Shown: positions 1 through 11,100 of the stretch, one piece after another | Layout of the letters: each line of letters opens with the position of its first letter | Position numbering within the stretch: the first letter of the stretch is position 1 | Source of the DNA: Klebsormidium nitens | Lineage: Eukaryota; Streptophyta; Klebsormidiophyceae; Klebsormidiales; Klebsormidiaceae | Reading direction: 5' to 3' | Assembly (NCBI GenBank): GCA_000708835.1 | Contig: DF237524.1 | Location: 1-56,006, forward strand | Length of the DNA: 56,006 nucleotides | The notes under the pieces: generated by a model | The model's input: only the letters and a program-made list of their open reading frames with translations | What the model was told of the DNA's origin: nothing | Databases searched by the model: none | Program-made: the position numbers and the translations under genes

Positions 1-678
1 CTCTAATCTACCAACCAAACGCTATCCCGCAGAACCGGGACTAGCACCAATCTACGACTCTAACTACTGGTGGTCTTCATCGTCGCCGTCGACGCCTGAA
101 CGCCACCCAAATATCTTCTCGGTCGCCGGCCGCCGCGCGAAACTCCTTCCGCGCGCGCGCGGGCTCGCGTACAGCAGGGGATGACGAAGTGGCACTGTCC
201 GCGAGGGGGTGACTCTTGGGCAGCACACGCTCCGCATGCATGGAGCCCGCTCCAATCATACAACTTTATAATATAATAAGTAAAAGGCACAAAATCCAGA
301 TTCTCATGTAAAAGCTAGATATAAGCTCTTACGTTGCTTCGCGCGGGCAAAGTTAAAAATTCCGGTGTTCCTATTACCGGCCCCTCGAAGTAGATGTTAA
401 ATATTGCTAGTGACCATCGATCGAAAACTCGGTCGACCGGAATTCGGCTGGAGGTTTCGGTCGCTGTTCCGGCCCAGTTCCGGCATCTCGCGCATGCAAG
501 GCCCGGGCTAAAACAGCAGCGGATGGCGACCAAACTTGGTATGTAGCCAGGAGACATCAAGGCCAAACTCTAGCAAACAACCTGGTTACCTTTCGTATAA
601 GTCGATCTGTCCTTACAATATAGGGGGGCCGGTACCCGGGCCGATACTCCTAGGATCCTGGGTGGAGAACAACAGGGA
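1..678. other. No gene recognised
   Basis: The stretch holds only short overlapping ORFs on both strands that look like nothing I know. A GC-rich patch lies near 120-180. No start, splice or domain signal supports a gene. Confidence 0.5.
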
Positions 679-1231
679 GAATTCCGATATACAGGAAGTT
701 TACGCTCTCTAAGCGACGCTCTCCAAGGATGGCAACGATTTCAGGAATTGCAACGATTCCACCGTGGCCACTGCCCTTTGAAGTTTGCACCGGGGCAGCC
801 TCATGGGACAAGAACTCGATATGGGACGGCGGAAGCTCTGGAAGAAAGTTGCCCGGCCGTGACGGGTCACCGGTGCTAGGTTCATCATCTGACCGGAGGG
901 CGCTGAATATAGCCTGCGAAAGCTACCGAAGCAGCCGGTACGTTCCTGGTGGTCACCTGCCAGGCTCCCGGGCAACGCTGACCCAGTCCGGACACCCCCC
1001 TGCAGGGCACTGAATTTGTACCGCGGAAACTGGCCGGTACTAACCGGCGTTGTCAGTGCTCACTGCACTCGATGCGAACCGTCGATATTCAGGCCCGTAA
1101 GTATACGGACGGCAAAGAATCAAACAGATTGATGCCACGCTGGAAATTGTTGCTACGTCAGCAAAGTCTGCAATCGGACGAGTTTAGAGAGCGTAGGGCT
1201 TAGAGAGCGTAAACTTCTTACATATGAATTC
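679..1231. mobile_element. MITE-like foldback element with terminal inverted repeats
   Basis: A perfect 20-bp inverted repeat, GAAGTTTACGCTCTCTAAGC, lies at 695-714 and in reverse complement at 1198-1217. The match extends imperfectly outward to a GAATTC on each side (679-684 and 1226-1231). The word ACGCTCTC is repeated again just inside each end. About 480 bp lie between the arms, with only a weak 94-codon ORF at 729-1013. This size and structure fit a non-autonomous DNA transposon. I could not see a convincing target-site duplication, so the exact boundaries and superfamily are open. Confidence 0.55.
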
Positions 1232-1385
1232 GATCCGCAGCATTCAACGCATGCTGAAATTGTGAAGAGAAGTGTCCATTGGCATGGGGCGCAGGGCGAA
1301 CATTTGAAGCTTTTCTCTTGAGGCCCAGGCACCCAGGGAAGAGAGTCTCGAGAAACCTCAGCTGTTTGCCTACATCCGCAGAACC

Positions 1386-1844
1386 ATGGGGGCTGAATGG
1401 TTGTCGGGAGTGATTGTTGCTTGCACTCTACTGTATATCACACAGTGGCGTGGCGTACCATTTGAGGTTCGTGGCTGGGTTGGGGGGAGGGAGGACGAAG
1501 GCACGACGAAGAACAAGCTGAGGCTGGAGAGGAAACAGAGGCAGGAAGCTGAGAAGAAGGAGAAGGAGCTGAAGAAAAGGCTGGCTGCAATCGCTACTCA
1601 AGCTGGAGCAGGAACACCGAAGGGCCTTGGGATTGGACCATTGCGACTTGCTGTTCATTTGGACCCGGACTTTAGATTGCCCTTCAAGTTCGGTCATCTT
1701 AGCGGGCTGCACTTGAGCAATGAGGTTGTTACACCCCCGGTCACACCCACTACTATGCCCCTGGCCAAAAGTCCGAAGGTGCTGAAGTGGAAGGAACGGA
1801 AATCGGTGAGCATTTTTATTTGTCAAAGTGTAAGAGTGAAATAA
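1386..1844 (+). CDS. Hypothetical protein, membrane-anchored lysine-rich coiled coil (weak)
   Basis: I do not recognise this protein. The ATG lies in a good context (ACCATGG). Residues about 3-20 form a hydrophobic segment that could be a signal anchor. They are followed by a highly charged Lys/Glu/Arg helix at about 40-68 and a Pro/Thr-rich tail. Read without splicing, the ORF stops at 1842-1844 after 152 residues. A donor-like GTGAGC at 1806 after a full codon suggests that it may instead be the first exon of a longer gene. I found no partner exon that I trust; an ORF ending at 2940 downstream is the only candidate. It may not be a real gene. Confidence 0.3.
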   Translation: MGAEWLSGVIVACTLLYITQWRGVPFEVRGWVGGREDEGTTKNKLRLERKQRQEAEKKEKELKKRLAAIATQAGAGTPKGLGIGPLRLAVHLDPDFRLPFKFGHLSGLHLSNEVVTPPVTPTTMPLAKSPKVLKWKERKSVSIFICQSVRVK

Positions 1845-3738
1845 AAGGAAACATGACGTAGTTCTGCCAGACTTTGCAATTTGGAAAACTTGACAACTCT
1901 TATGCATATAAGAATGTCACACTTATTCTGAATCTTCCTGGGCGGCTATTGCTCTCCCATCTCTGCTTTTGAGGAGCAACAGCCTGAACAAGAATCTTGT
2001 TGTCGACACAAAGAGCAGCTCGATGCATCAGTCTTTGCTTGATGGAATCACGTAGAAAGTGACAGCTTGTAACAAACATGCAAACATGGATGTGTTGATC
2101 TTGGGATTGCATAGGAGGCGATGCATATTGCAGGTAGAAAGTGCATTTGGGACAAGGAAATGGATTTGGCGCTTATTTGTGTTCATAAGTATGTGCTAAA
2201 CAGGGTATCCTAACGAATACATTTCTGCTTCCAGGGAAAGAAGTAGTGGCACGTAGAAGATGATTGTCTGAGACTATTTACTTGCGCTCGTCCCAAAGGT
2301 TTGTTCGCACATATTTTATCGGTGAGTCACACTTTCGTTAGCATTCAGAAGGATTGACAAGAAAGTTTCCCACGACAAAGTGCTTGCATGTCCATTTCCT
2401 GGAGCGATTCTCATGATATTCAGTGTCTGGTCAATGGACATATGCTGGCTGTATACAAAATCTATCTTGGGGTCACAGCAGAAGTCCACAGGTTTCTTTT
2501 TCAGTGCTTCTGATTAAGCATGATAGGGAAATTCTGAAACGGACAAATATGAGCGCGATTAAGTGGGAATTAAATCACCTGCAGCTGTGGTTGAGCGCTA
2601 CCCTTCATGGATTCTGGATACTCAGGCCACAAGTGAGTCATGGGATCACTATGCTGATATTGGAATGGAACAAGCATATCTTCTGCTCTCGCACTGTGTG
2701 AATCCTATTCGCGTGATTGGACAAGGGAACACGTTATCTTTCACAAGTCCGTGCCAAATTGACAAGGAAATCGAGTTGCAGAGCAAAGGTCTGGTTACAA
2801 AGTTCAAAAGAGCAGCTCAAAGAAGACAAGGTCAAATGAAGAATACTCTGAACAAATTTAGGAGCAGCTTGTTCAAAAAGCACTTGGAGTATCAAGTGCA
2901 CAGCTTGTCCCCAGATTTTGTTGTGACTTGCTATGTTTAACCCCAAAAACTCATTCTCAGTATAAGATTGCAACTCAGGTTCTTCACCATGGTCTCCCTT
3001 CTTCTGAATGTTTGTCTATTTGTCCATGCAGAGAACGAGGTTCATAAATCGCAAGGTTGGGGTTTGTTCATCGATTCCAATAAGGCGCCTGTTGCCGGTT
3101 ACTGTCTTTTCTTTGTCTAGCTTGGAGTAAGAAGTTGTAGTCCATCGGCAGATTGAGCATTTGGCTTGCTGGCTTGTCCTCTTAGGAGTAGTCACGACTC
3201 ACGATCCGAAATTTTGCTCCTTGAGTTTAATACGAAAATACGGGAAAATGATATGAGCTTGGGCCTATCTATCGCAGCACTCATGTGCAAACACCACAAT
3301 TGATTTCTGGGCCCGAGCTGTTCAAAGCATACGTTGAGTGGCTTTATCAAGTGATCATGTTTGATAAAACAAATGCTACTAGAAGAGGAAAAGCGGGAGG
3401 GCTTGCAGTGGGAGTAGTACCCCCCCAATCTTTATCATTAAGAAGGGGGCGAGAAGCATATACCATGAAGATAGAAAATGCCTATTGCAAGTCTAAGTTT
3501 AAGTTACCTGGTAGGCAACAAATGTCACAGATAAGAGCCGCTATCTTATGAATAATGCACCTTGCTGTGTCGTATTGTGTCCACAAACCTTTTCGGTCAT
3601 TTCCTCTACACTTTCAGATCTGTTCCCATAGTGTAATCGTCACCCCCGACCCTTAAGTATGACTAGGTATCCCGTTTGGTATGGAGTGTGGGCGCGGCAG
3701 CCGCAAATCATCAATCCGTAGCCCTTTATAAGTCACCT
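1845..3738. other. Mostly featureless; one open stretch ending at 2940
   Basis: An open frame on the plus strand follows an AG acceptor-like site near 2583 and runs to a stop at 2938-2940. It has a basic, Gln-rich stretch near its middle and no recognisable domain. It could be a downstream exon of the ORF at 1386 or chance. Otherwise nothing stands out. Confidence 0.3.
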
Positions 3739-4035
3739 TCAAATATGGCTGAAGTTTTGCCTCAAATGCATTTTAAAACGCTCAATTAGACGTATTGATA
3801 AGTAAGCCACCAGCCGCGTGAGCCACCACAGGTCAGCCTGCCCTTCCGCAAATTCTCTGCAAACCGCATTGCGCATATGAGTCATTGAGCGAAAGTTTCC
3901 GGTCTGCGCAACACGTAAATAGTCTGACGGTTTTGTCGGATTTTGAGGATATCCAGCCATGCCCGGCACAGCAGGCTGGTATACATGACCATCAATCTGA
4001 AATTTGTGCACTAATATACTCATGATGGCATGCAA
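3739..4035 (-). pseudogene. Possible decayed DDE (Harbinger-like) transposase fragment
   Basis: A 98-residue minus-strand frame contains a Gly-Tyr-Pro motif followed about 25 residues later by a Met-Arg-Asn-Ala-Val motif and then an acidic residue. This order recalls the C-terminal end of PIF/Harbinger (HARBI1-type) transposases, where a Gly-Tyr-Pro precedes an Arg-Asn-Val-Glu block. The catalytic context is degraded and the frame is short. A related short string (Met-His-Ala-Ile-Met) recurs in another minus-strand frame at 4355-4768. The match is from memory and weak; it could be chance. Confidence 0.18.
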
Positions 4036-5105
4036 CTTGGCAATCCCTATGCAATCACGTTTGGATCCGAACCGACTTTGTGACTGAATCTCTCGATATC
4101 ACTTATAACGTACTTTGTACGTGGCCTCGAGTCCGCTTTAGCGTATGCATTGCGGAAACCGTTGCAGTAGTTCAATGCAAGGCATGCATTTGAAGTGCAC
4201 GAGCTAGGGCGCGGCATGTTTAATTTGATTGCTCATGCAATCGATCAATCCTGCATTCCTAACCTTGGTTGCCATCATCTGCCGCACAAGCCATGTGAGT
4301 TTCAAGCCTACGATTAAGTTTCCGCCTACCCAAACCGGCGCTGCAGTCACCCGACTATATGCTTAACAAGACATCCAGATCTTCATAAGCTGTAGCAAGC
4401 TGATTGAATATACACTGCTGAAAAGTATTTGGTGTACGAAGGAGACTGTAGCGTCGGCAAGGTGAGTAGGAATATCTGGCAGGTAGCATAGACATGGAGA
4501 AAAAGCTCAAGGAACACCCAGAACATGTGTGTGCCATGAGAAGCCTATGGCCGAACTGGCTACGGCGTATTTGAAAAGAGACCATCAGGCACATGATGGC
4601 GTGCATGGCACCGTTTTCGACCTGCGCGCAGCCAGGTGTTCCGGCCTCAATCATGGTGTCCATGGGCTGGCACAATTGAAAGACACATAACAAGAGGAAT
4701 GCAACTGCTTGACCACGTCGTTCAATGACCGGCTTGCTACAGCGATCAGGCGGCTGGCCGCCATCCAACGCAATCGTTGGACAGTCGAGGCGCTTTTACA
4801 GAATTATGTAAAGAGGTGCAGGTTGCCTGTGGAGAGTGCAGTCCTACATAGCCTAGTTGCTAAGTTCTTGTTTCATCATAACTCCTTATGACTCTTGAAC
4901 ATGCTTCCAAGGTCCTTGATGAAGGTCTTTCCAAGCAAAACCCCTCCCGATAGCATTTAGCGCCAGGCAGGCTCCATGTCTTCACTATCAGCCAGCTCGT
5001 TCCTTCTGCCTGATCACAATCTGTTTGTCGAAAGCACTCGACAACGACGACAGCACCTCCACAAAAACGGAAAGCCCGGCGACACTACCCTGTGTACGAA
5101 ATTTT
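4036..5105. other. No gene recognised; 3' flank of the receptor kinase
   Basis: Only short unconvincing frames lie here. The right end should include the 3' untranslated region of the minus-strand receptor kinase, whose stop codon is at 5106-5108. Confidence 0.45.
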
Positions 5106-8100
5106 CTACCGCCCTTCGTGTATCATGGTCATCTGATAATTTATGCTGGAGCTTCCGCTCGGGCCATACGGCTCGCTCCACGTGGAATGGCTTAACAGCG
5201 AAGACGCGCCGGAGAGCTCCGACCCACTTCCCGCGCGCGACGACGCGGCAAACCACTCGCCGGAGTCATTGATTGTGCTATCCTGCAGACGGATCGCAGA
5301 ACTTACATGTCAGTCAAAAGCGCCTCGCAGCCGTCTGATCTTCATATGATAATCGGAATCTGCAACATTCAGCCTAGGAATAGTTCTAGTGGACAGGCTC
5401 CATATCTGGTTTGGGTTAAACTGGGCAAACCCGCTCAGAAACACGTGACCGCATCTGAGTCATCCGTTTTTCGACGTCGAAGAATAGACGGTAGCAGCAC
5501 GATTGTTGGATGATCCCCCAGCCATTTCACATGTCTGACGCTCCGCTTACCTGGTACGGAAGTTCGACGTCGGACACTGGCCCGCCCTTGGCGAGACTTT
5601 CAAGGCCGCGTAGAACGTCCGACATGTCCGGCCGGACGGAGTCGTCTCTGGCGACGCAAGACAGTGCGATGGTGATGAAGCGGGTCGCCGCCTCGGGGGA
5701 GAACTGGTGATTGAGCTTTGGGTCGACTGTGACGAGCAGACGGTTCCGGTTGCGCGACACCTGATAAGAGAATGGCGGTTTTGTTGGGTATTGGGTCGAC
5801 CAAAAAGTTGCTTTTTTAATCCCGCCACTAAATTGTAAGCGTGCTTAGGCGACCAAGGTTTTCTCCTATTAGATACCAATGATTCCAAGAATCTTTGATG
5901 ATTGGATCTTCGTTAACACTGGGCCCATAATTTGTGAGAGGAACGCTTACCGTTCCAAAAGAAGCGGAATCAGATACTTGATGCAGACGCAGAGTTAAAG
6001 AGGAAGCGAGTCATAGGAAAAGGAAGGAGGATAGAGGAATTGTAAAGAAAGATTTGGCGAGTGAATGAGCGCACGTTGCGCCCCGCCTGGACGAGGTTCT
6101 CCCGTCCCTGCTTGGTGCGCTTAGCTCTTTTCGTTGATGCGAACGCAGACCCGAAACCAGACCCTTGACGCAAACGAAGGTCGAACGGAAGGGAAACCGG
6201 AAACGATGAAAGTGGCAGAGCGGCCCGGAAAGAGGGCACGTGATGTACCGCCTCGACGAGATTACACTTGGTCACGCTTGGCTCTTTCTGTTGATGCAAA
6301 AGCAGACCCTTGACGCAAAACGAAAACGAACGGACAGAGAAGGAACGGAGAGAATGTCAGGCAGCCAGAGCGGCGACTCGGAAGAGGCCCCGTGACGTAT
6401 CACTCAACCAGGTTCTGCTTATTGACGCTTAGCTCTTCTGTTGATGCAGAATCAGATCCTCGTAACAAAAGCAAAATCGAACGAAGAGGAAAGATAACAG
6501 GAGAAGATCCCACAGCCAAAGGAACCCGTAGCGTTGCTGCCTCCTCCCATCAATGCAATACCAGGCCCTTGACGCAAAAGCAGACTCGAAGAAACACGGG
6601 CGGAAGATGCACAAGATCAGATAGCCAGAGCGACCCAAAAAAAGGGCACGTGACGCACCGCCTCAGCAACATTTTATTCGGTGACGGTTAGCTCTTTCCG
6701 TTGCCGCAAAACCAGACCGGAAAGGGAAGGAAACAGAAAAACCGGACAGCCAGGGCAGCGACCCGGAAAGAGGGCCCGTGACGCATAAGCAAAAACGATC
6801 GGAGGAAGAGAGGAAATGAAAAAGGATCAGCAGCCAGATTGACCCGGAAAGAGGGCACGTGACTTACCGCCTCGACGAGGTTCTGCTTCCCGCCGTCTGC
6901 CAGGCTCTCGAGCGCGCGCAGGCCCGTGGCCAGCTCCAGGAGCACCACCCCGAAGCTGTACACGTCACTCTTGGTCGTCACCTGCGGAGATAAGATTGGA
7001 ACTTCTTAGTGCTCACAAGCGAAAGCTTTTTCTCATGCGTATAGGGCCAGACACGGACTTCAAGAGTAACGGAAACGAAGAGATTGTGGCGCAGGAGATG
7101 ACGCATCGGTGAACATCGAACGACTTCAACAATAGGTTGTGACACTCGTATGCTTAGCAACAGATTCTGGCACTTGTTGATGGCTGAAAGGTTAAAGAGG
7201 GGTTGCGCGTCAGCATTGCCGACGGATCCGCTTCCAGGAAGCGAAGCGGTTACTGTTCCCTGAGCCCTCTGCCTTTCCGCAACTTCAAGGCAGATTGTCG
7301 GAAGCTCCCACCAAATAGGTGCCGCCACAGAAGCGCCCGCGGGCTGAGGCGTGGTCTTGCTCAGCAAATCCGGTTTGACGTCATGATGAAATGGACGAAG
7401 AAGATTAAGTGCGAAACCGCTAGACTGCCTTGGCAACAGGGAACCTTTCTATCTAATCGACTAGAACTCTGGCCGGTTCGTTGGGACTCTAATCGGTTGA
7501 GTGAAACTTTAGCGACTTGTCTAAAACTGTAGCGGGTTTATCGGCACTAGTCGCAGGGGGCCCTCACCCGACCGGTGTAGACCATTTCGGGCGCCAGGTA
7601 TCCGTACGTTCCTCGGACCATGGTGCTCTGGTTGTCCGACTCGTCCGCAATCAGCTTCGCCAGCCCAAAGTCCGCCACCTGATGGCAAGCCTTGAAATTT
7701 GAGTTCTGTGTAATGTTCGATAATGATTGCTGTTTTTCCGAAAATCAAGCTCACGATGTTTTACGTTTAATAGGCGGATTTGATCCCACCTCTACCCAAT
7801 CAGCACTTAACTTGCTTGTAAAAATGCTTTCAATTCATTCAGGTTATGTGCATATTGCTCTTGAGATTTGGCACTAGATCCCGTTCACCCGTTCTGAGGT
7901 GTTTCGTGATTCTAGAGCATTGTCAAGCTTATGACATTCAAGGTTGCGTACTAATGCACAATGGGTGTTGCTGAAGTATGAGATGAGATGAAAACTTGAA
8001 AGCAAGACCAAAACTGAATCCGGAATAAGGCGGTGCGATTGCATCCGGATGCAAAGCGAAGGCTATGACTCGCTTACACAATCTTGCACACGGAGGAGCT

Positions 8101-11100
8101 GTTCACTGCTGTCTACGACGCATCTGGTTAGGAACCGAAGCAATGGAACACTCCGAGTTACGAATTCATAGGCAAAATGAGCTGAAAGCTGGAGATTCTG
8201 TCACGTGCTCTTCGCATAGCGTATCGCACCTGCGCCTGCATTTTGCTGTCCAGCAGAATGTTGGCGCTCTTGATGTCTCGATGCAGAATGGGCGGGTCCG
8301 TATCATTATGCAAGTACGAGAGGCCTCGTGCGGCGCCGATCGCGATGTTGAGGCGGGTGTCCCAGTCGAGGGCAGGCTTCGACTCTGCGCCAACAGGGCC
8401 CCGACAATTGAGCACGGATGTTCCTTCTCGGTATATGCAGAGAGTGACCGAAGTTCGTACGACAAATTGGATCCGCTTACTTTAAGCTTACTCTCTCGCA
8501 ACGCAAAAGAGAGAGCAGGTTCGGCATTCTGAGCTTGCTCGGAATCTTCAGATTGTCCGGCAGAGTCCTGCGGTAGGGCCGTTCGATGTGCGCTTCTCGT
8601 TCGTTGTCGTGAGAGACCAGAACCCTGTAACACCATTGACGCCTCTGTCCTTCCCCGTATCTTTCCACGACCCTCTACGCACCGTCCTTCCTTTTTGCGA
8701 CCTGTCTGGAAGACATGGGCCAGCTAAGACATTAGCGGCCAACGATGATTTTCTCTTGTGACAGTTTTGAGTAGAAAGCTCAAATGCCTCACCGCTGCGG
8801 AGCGCTGAGTCCAGGTTCCCGTTCTCGGCATAATCGAGCACGAGGAAGCAGTCGTGGTCCGTGACGCAGTACCCGCGAAGCGACACCAGGTTGCGGTGCC
8901 GCACGCGCCCGAGCGCGTCGAGCTCGCCCAGCCACTCGCGCGCAGCCAAATCCTGCGAATATATTATATGGTCGAGTTTAGGATAAAAAATCAAATGTGA
9001 AACATGTGATGCGTAAGCAATCAGAGTCGGGCGCGCCCAATCCCTGACATGGAAAAATGTGTGTTTTTGAAAGTAGGACCAGGAAAAGAAAATGTAACCA
9101 GTAAGGGAAGACTGTATGATGCGTCCAGCTTGCCTAGCCACTCGTGCCCGCCCATCTCCTGCAAACACAAATGGAGATGTGTATGTAAATCTGAAAGTAA
9201 ATTCAGGAAATGGTAAGGGATAAAAAAAAAAAGTGTTTGATGCGTCCAGCTCGTCAGCCACTCGCGCGCGCCCATCTCCTGAAAGGAAAAAATAAGGAGA
9301 ATGAAGTATGCTTTTGTGCACATTGAAACGAGGCCGATGTCCCTTTGGCGTCAAGAACATGCCGCATCTGAGGTGTTCTGCATTCAGTTCCGCTTTCATG
9401 TCTCGCACGCCTTACGAACTTACACAAATCACAAGGCCCTTGACCCGCAAATTTCGGCAGACAAAGCTCTTGAATGCCACGAGAGCCGTAAAGCATGGAA
9501 CCCTTGAACTGCAAACCAGCTGCCCACCTTTCCACAGCCCTCCAGCTGTTTCACCGCGAGCTTCGTTCCGTTCGACAGGGTGGTCGAAATCGCAACATCT
9601 TGAATTCCAAATCCCAATGAAACTCAGGACCCTAAACTCGAACACGACCTAGAACTCTCCTTAAAGAGTACGAACAAAACTCTCGAATTGCAGTCAGCTG
9701 CTTACCTTTCCGCCATCTTTCAGTTGTTTCACCGCGAGCTTCGTTCCGTCCGGCAGAGTGGCCAGATACACCTGCCCGAAGGCGCCCTCCCCCAGCAGGG
9801 CCTGCCGGGAGAACCCCCCGGTCGCGTGGCTGAGCTCAGCATATGTGAATCGGCGCCAGTTGCGGCCCAGCGCCTTGTTCGCCTGCTGCTCCCGGTCTGC
9901 AGCAGTAGGTTGAACCGACTGATCGATTGCGCAATTCAGTGCTTTTTGAGCATGCTGCCGGTTTAGAAGACTGTGGGACATGTGTGGAGCCCACAAGGTT
10001 CTTAGTCCCAACCTTGTTGACTAGATCCGAAACATAGGTAGCAGCAACTGACACCGACTGACTTTTCAAGACCTTCTCGCAGGGTTGCTCCAAAGGACCT
10101 GGATTTTAGCCAACAAGGTGTGACTTGGGGAATGCGTGTGTGGTGACTCGGAAGGCGTCTCGGAAGTGGTTCGATGCTTGCGTTGAAGCTCTTGAGCTCC
10201 CATGAGAGGGGGCCCCACAGGAAAAGCACGCAGAGACATTAAGATTCTTTGAGGAAGGACGGAGCGAAGCTTCAAAAGAGCCGGGCAAGGAACATACAAG
10301 ACGTGCAAGGAAGGAGATTCGAGCCCACACGAAGCATCCGACAGTGATCAAAGCACACGAGTCGGTTCCAGAATCTTAACAAGCGTCTGTGCCGGTGCGA
10401 GTCATCACGATAAACAACAAATGCAACCCACCTGACGCGGCGGTCGAGGGCCGCGCGCCGCTCCACCTCGAATCCGTCAGTAGCTTCTTGGGCTCCTCCA
10501 GCACCGTCGGCAAGACGTTCTTTCTCTTCTTCTTCTTGCAGAAACAGTACACCCCGATGCACACAGCAACTAGAGCGGCGACGATAATGGCCACGATCAC
10601 CCCGGCAATGATCCCGGTGTTGGATGATCCCCCGGAAGGAGAGGCGACAACGGGATTGACGGGAACGGTGGGGGGGGGGCAGGCGCGGAGGGGGGCAGGG
10701 TTGCGAGGACGCCCGTGGGGGAGGGGCCGAGGACGAACGCAATGTTGGACACGTTGCCCCCTGAAAAGGCAAAAGAGGTTCAGTCGGCGGAAATACGCTG
10801 TAACGACTAAGCACGCTGTGGTGCGCTATGTATGCGATGCTTTGGCGAAAAGAGGAGAATCCAGGAGAAGGTTGCGAAGTGGTCAGGGCATGAAGAAACG
10901 GTTGAGCTGTGGAACGAGGCGACAAAGTGTTTGTCCTCACCCTATGCCAGATCAAATGCGGGGGGGACTCAGAAAGTGCTTCCGGAGCCGACGCTTATAA
11001 CTCAGTGCGGCGTTGCAGATCCGCAGAAACCATTCAGAAGGACGTCGCCACATCTGTACCGAACCAAAAACAACAAAAAATGTAATCGTCTCACCGTATG

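Noticed and set aside
8548-9408. A 286-codon minus-strand ORF containing kinase sequence
   Set aside because: It is exon 14 read through its upstream intron and the tandem acceptor copies; only 8793-8952 fits the kinase alignment and phase.
10272-10955. A 227-codon minus-strand ORF through receptor kinase exon 12
   Set aside because: It is the third frame of that exon, with Arg/Pro-rich sequence and no membrane helix; the stalk and transmembrane frames are the real ones.
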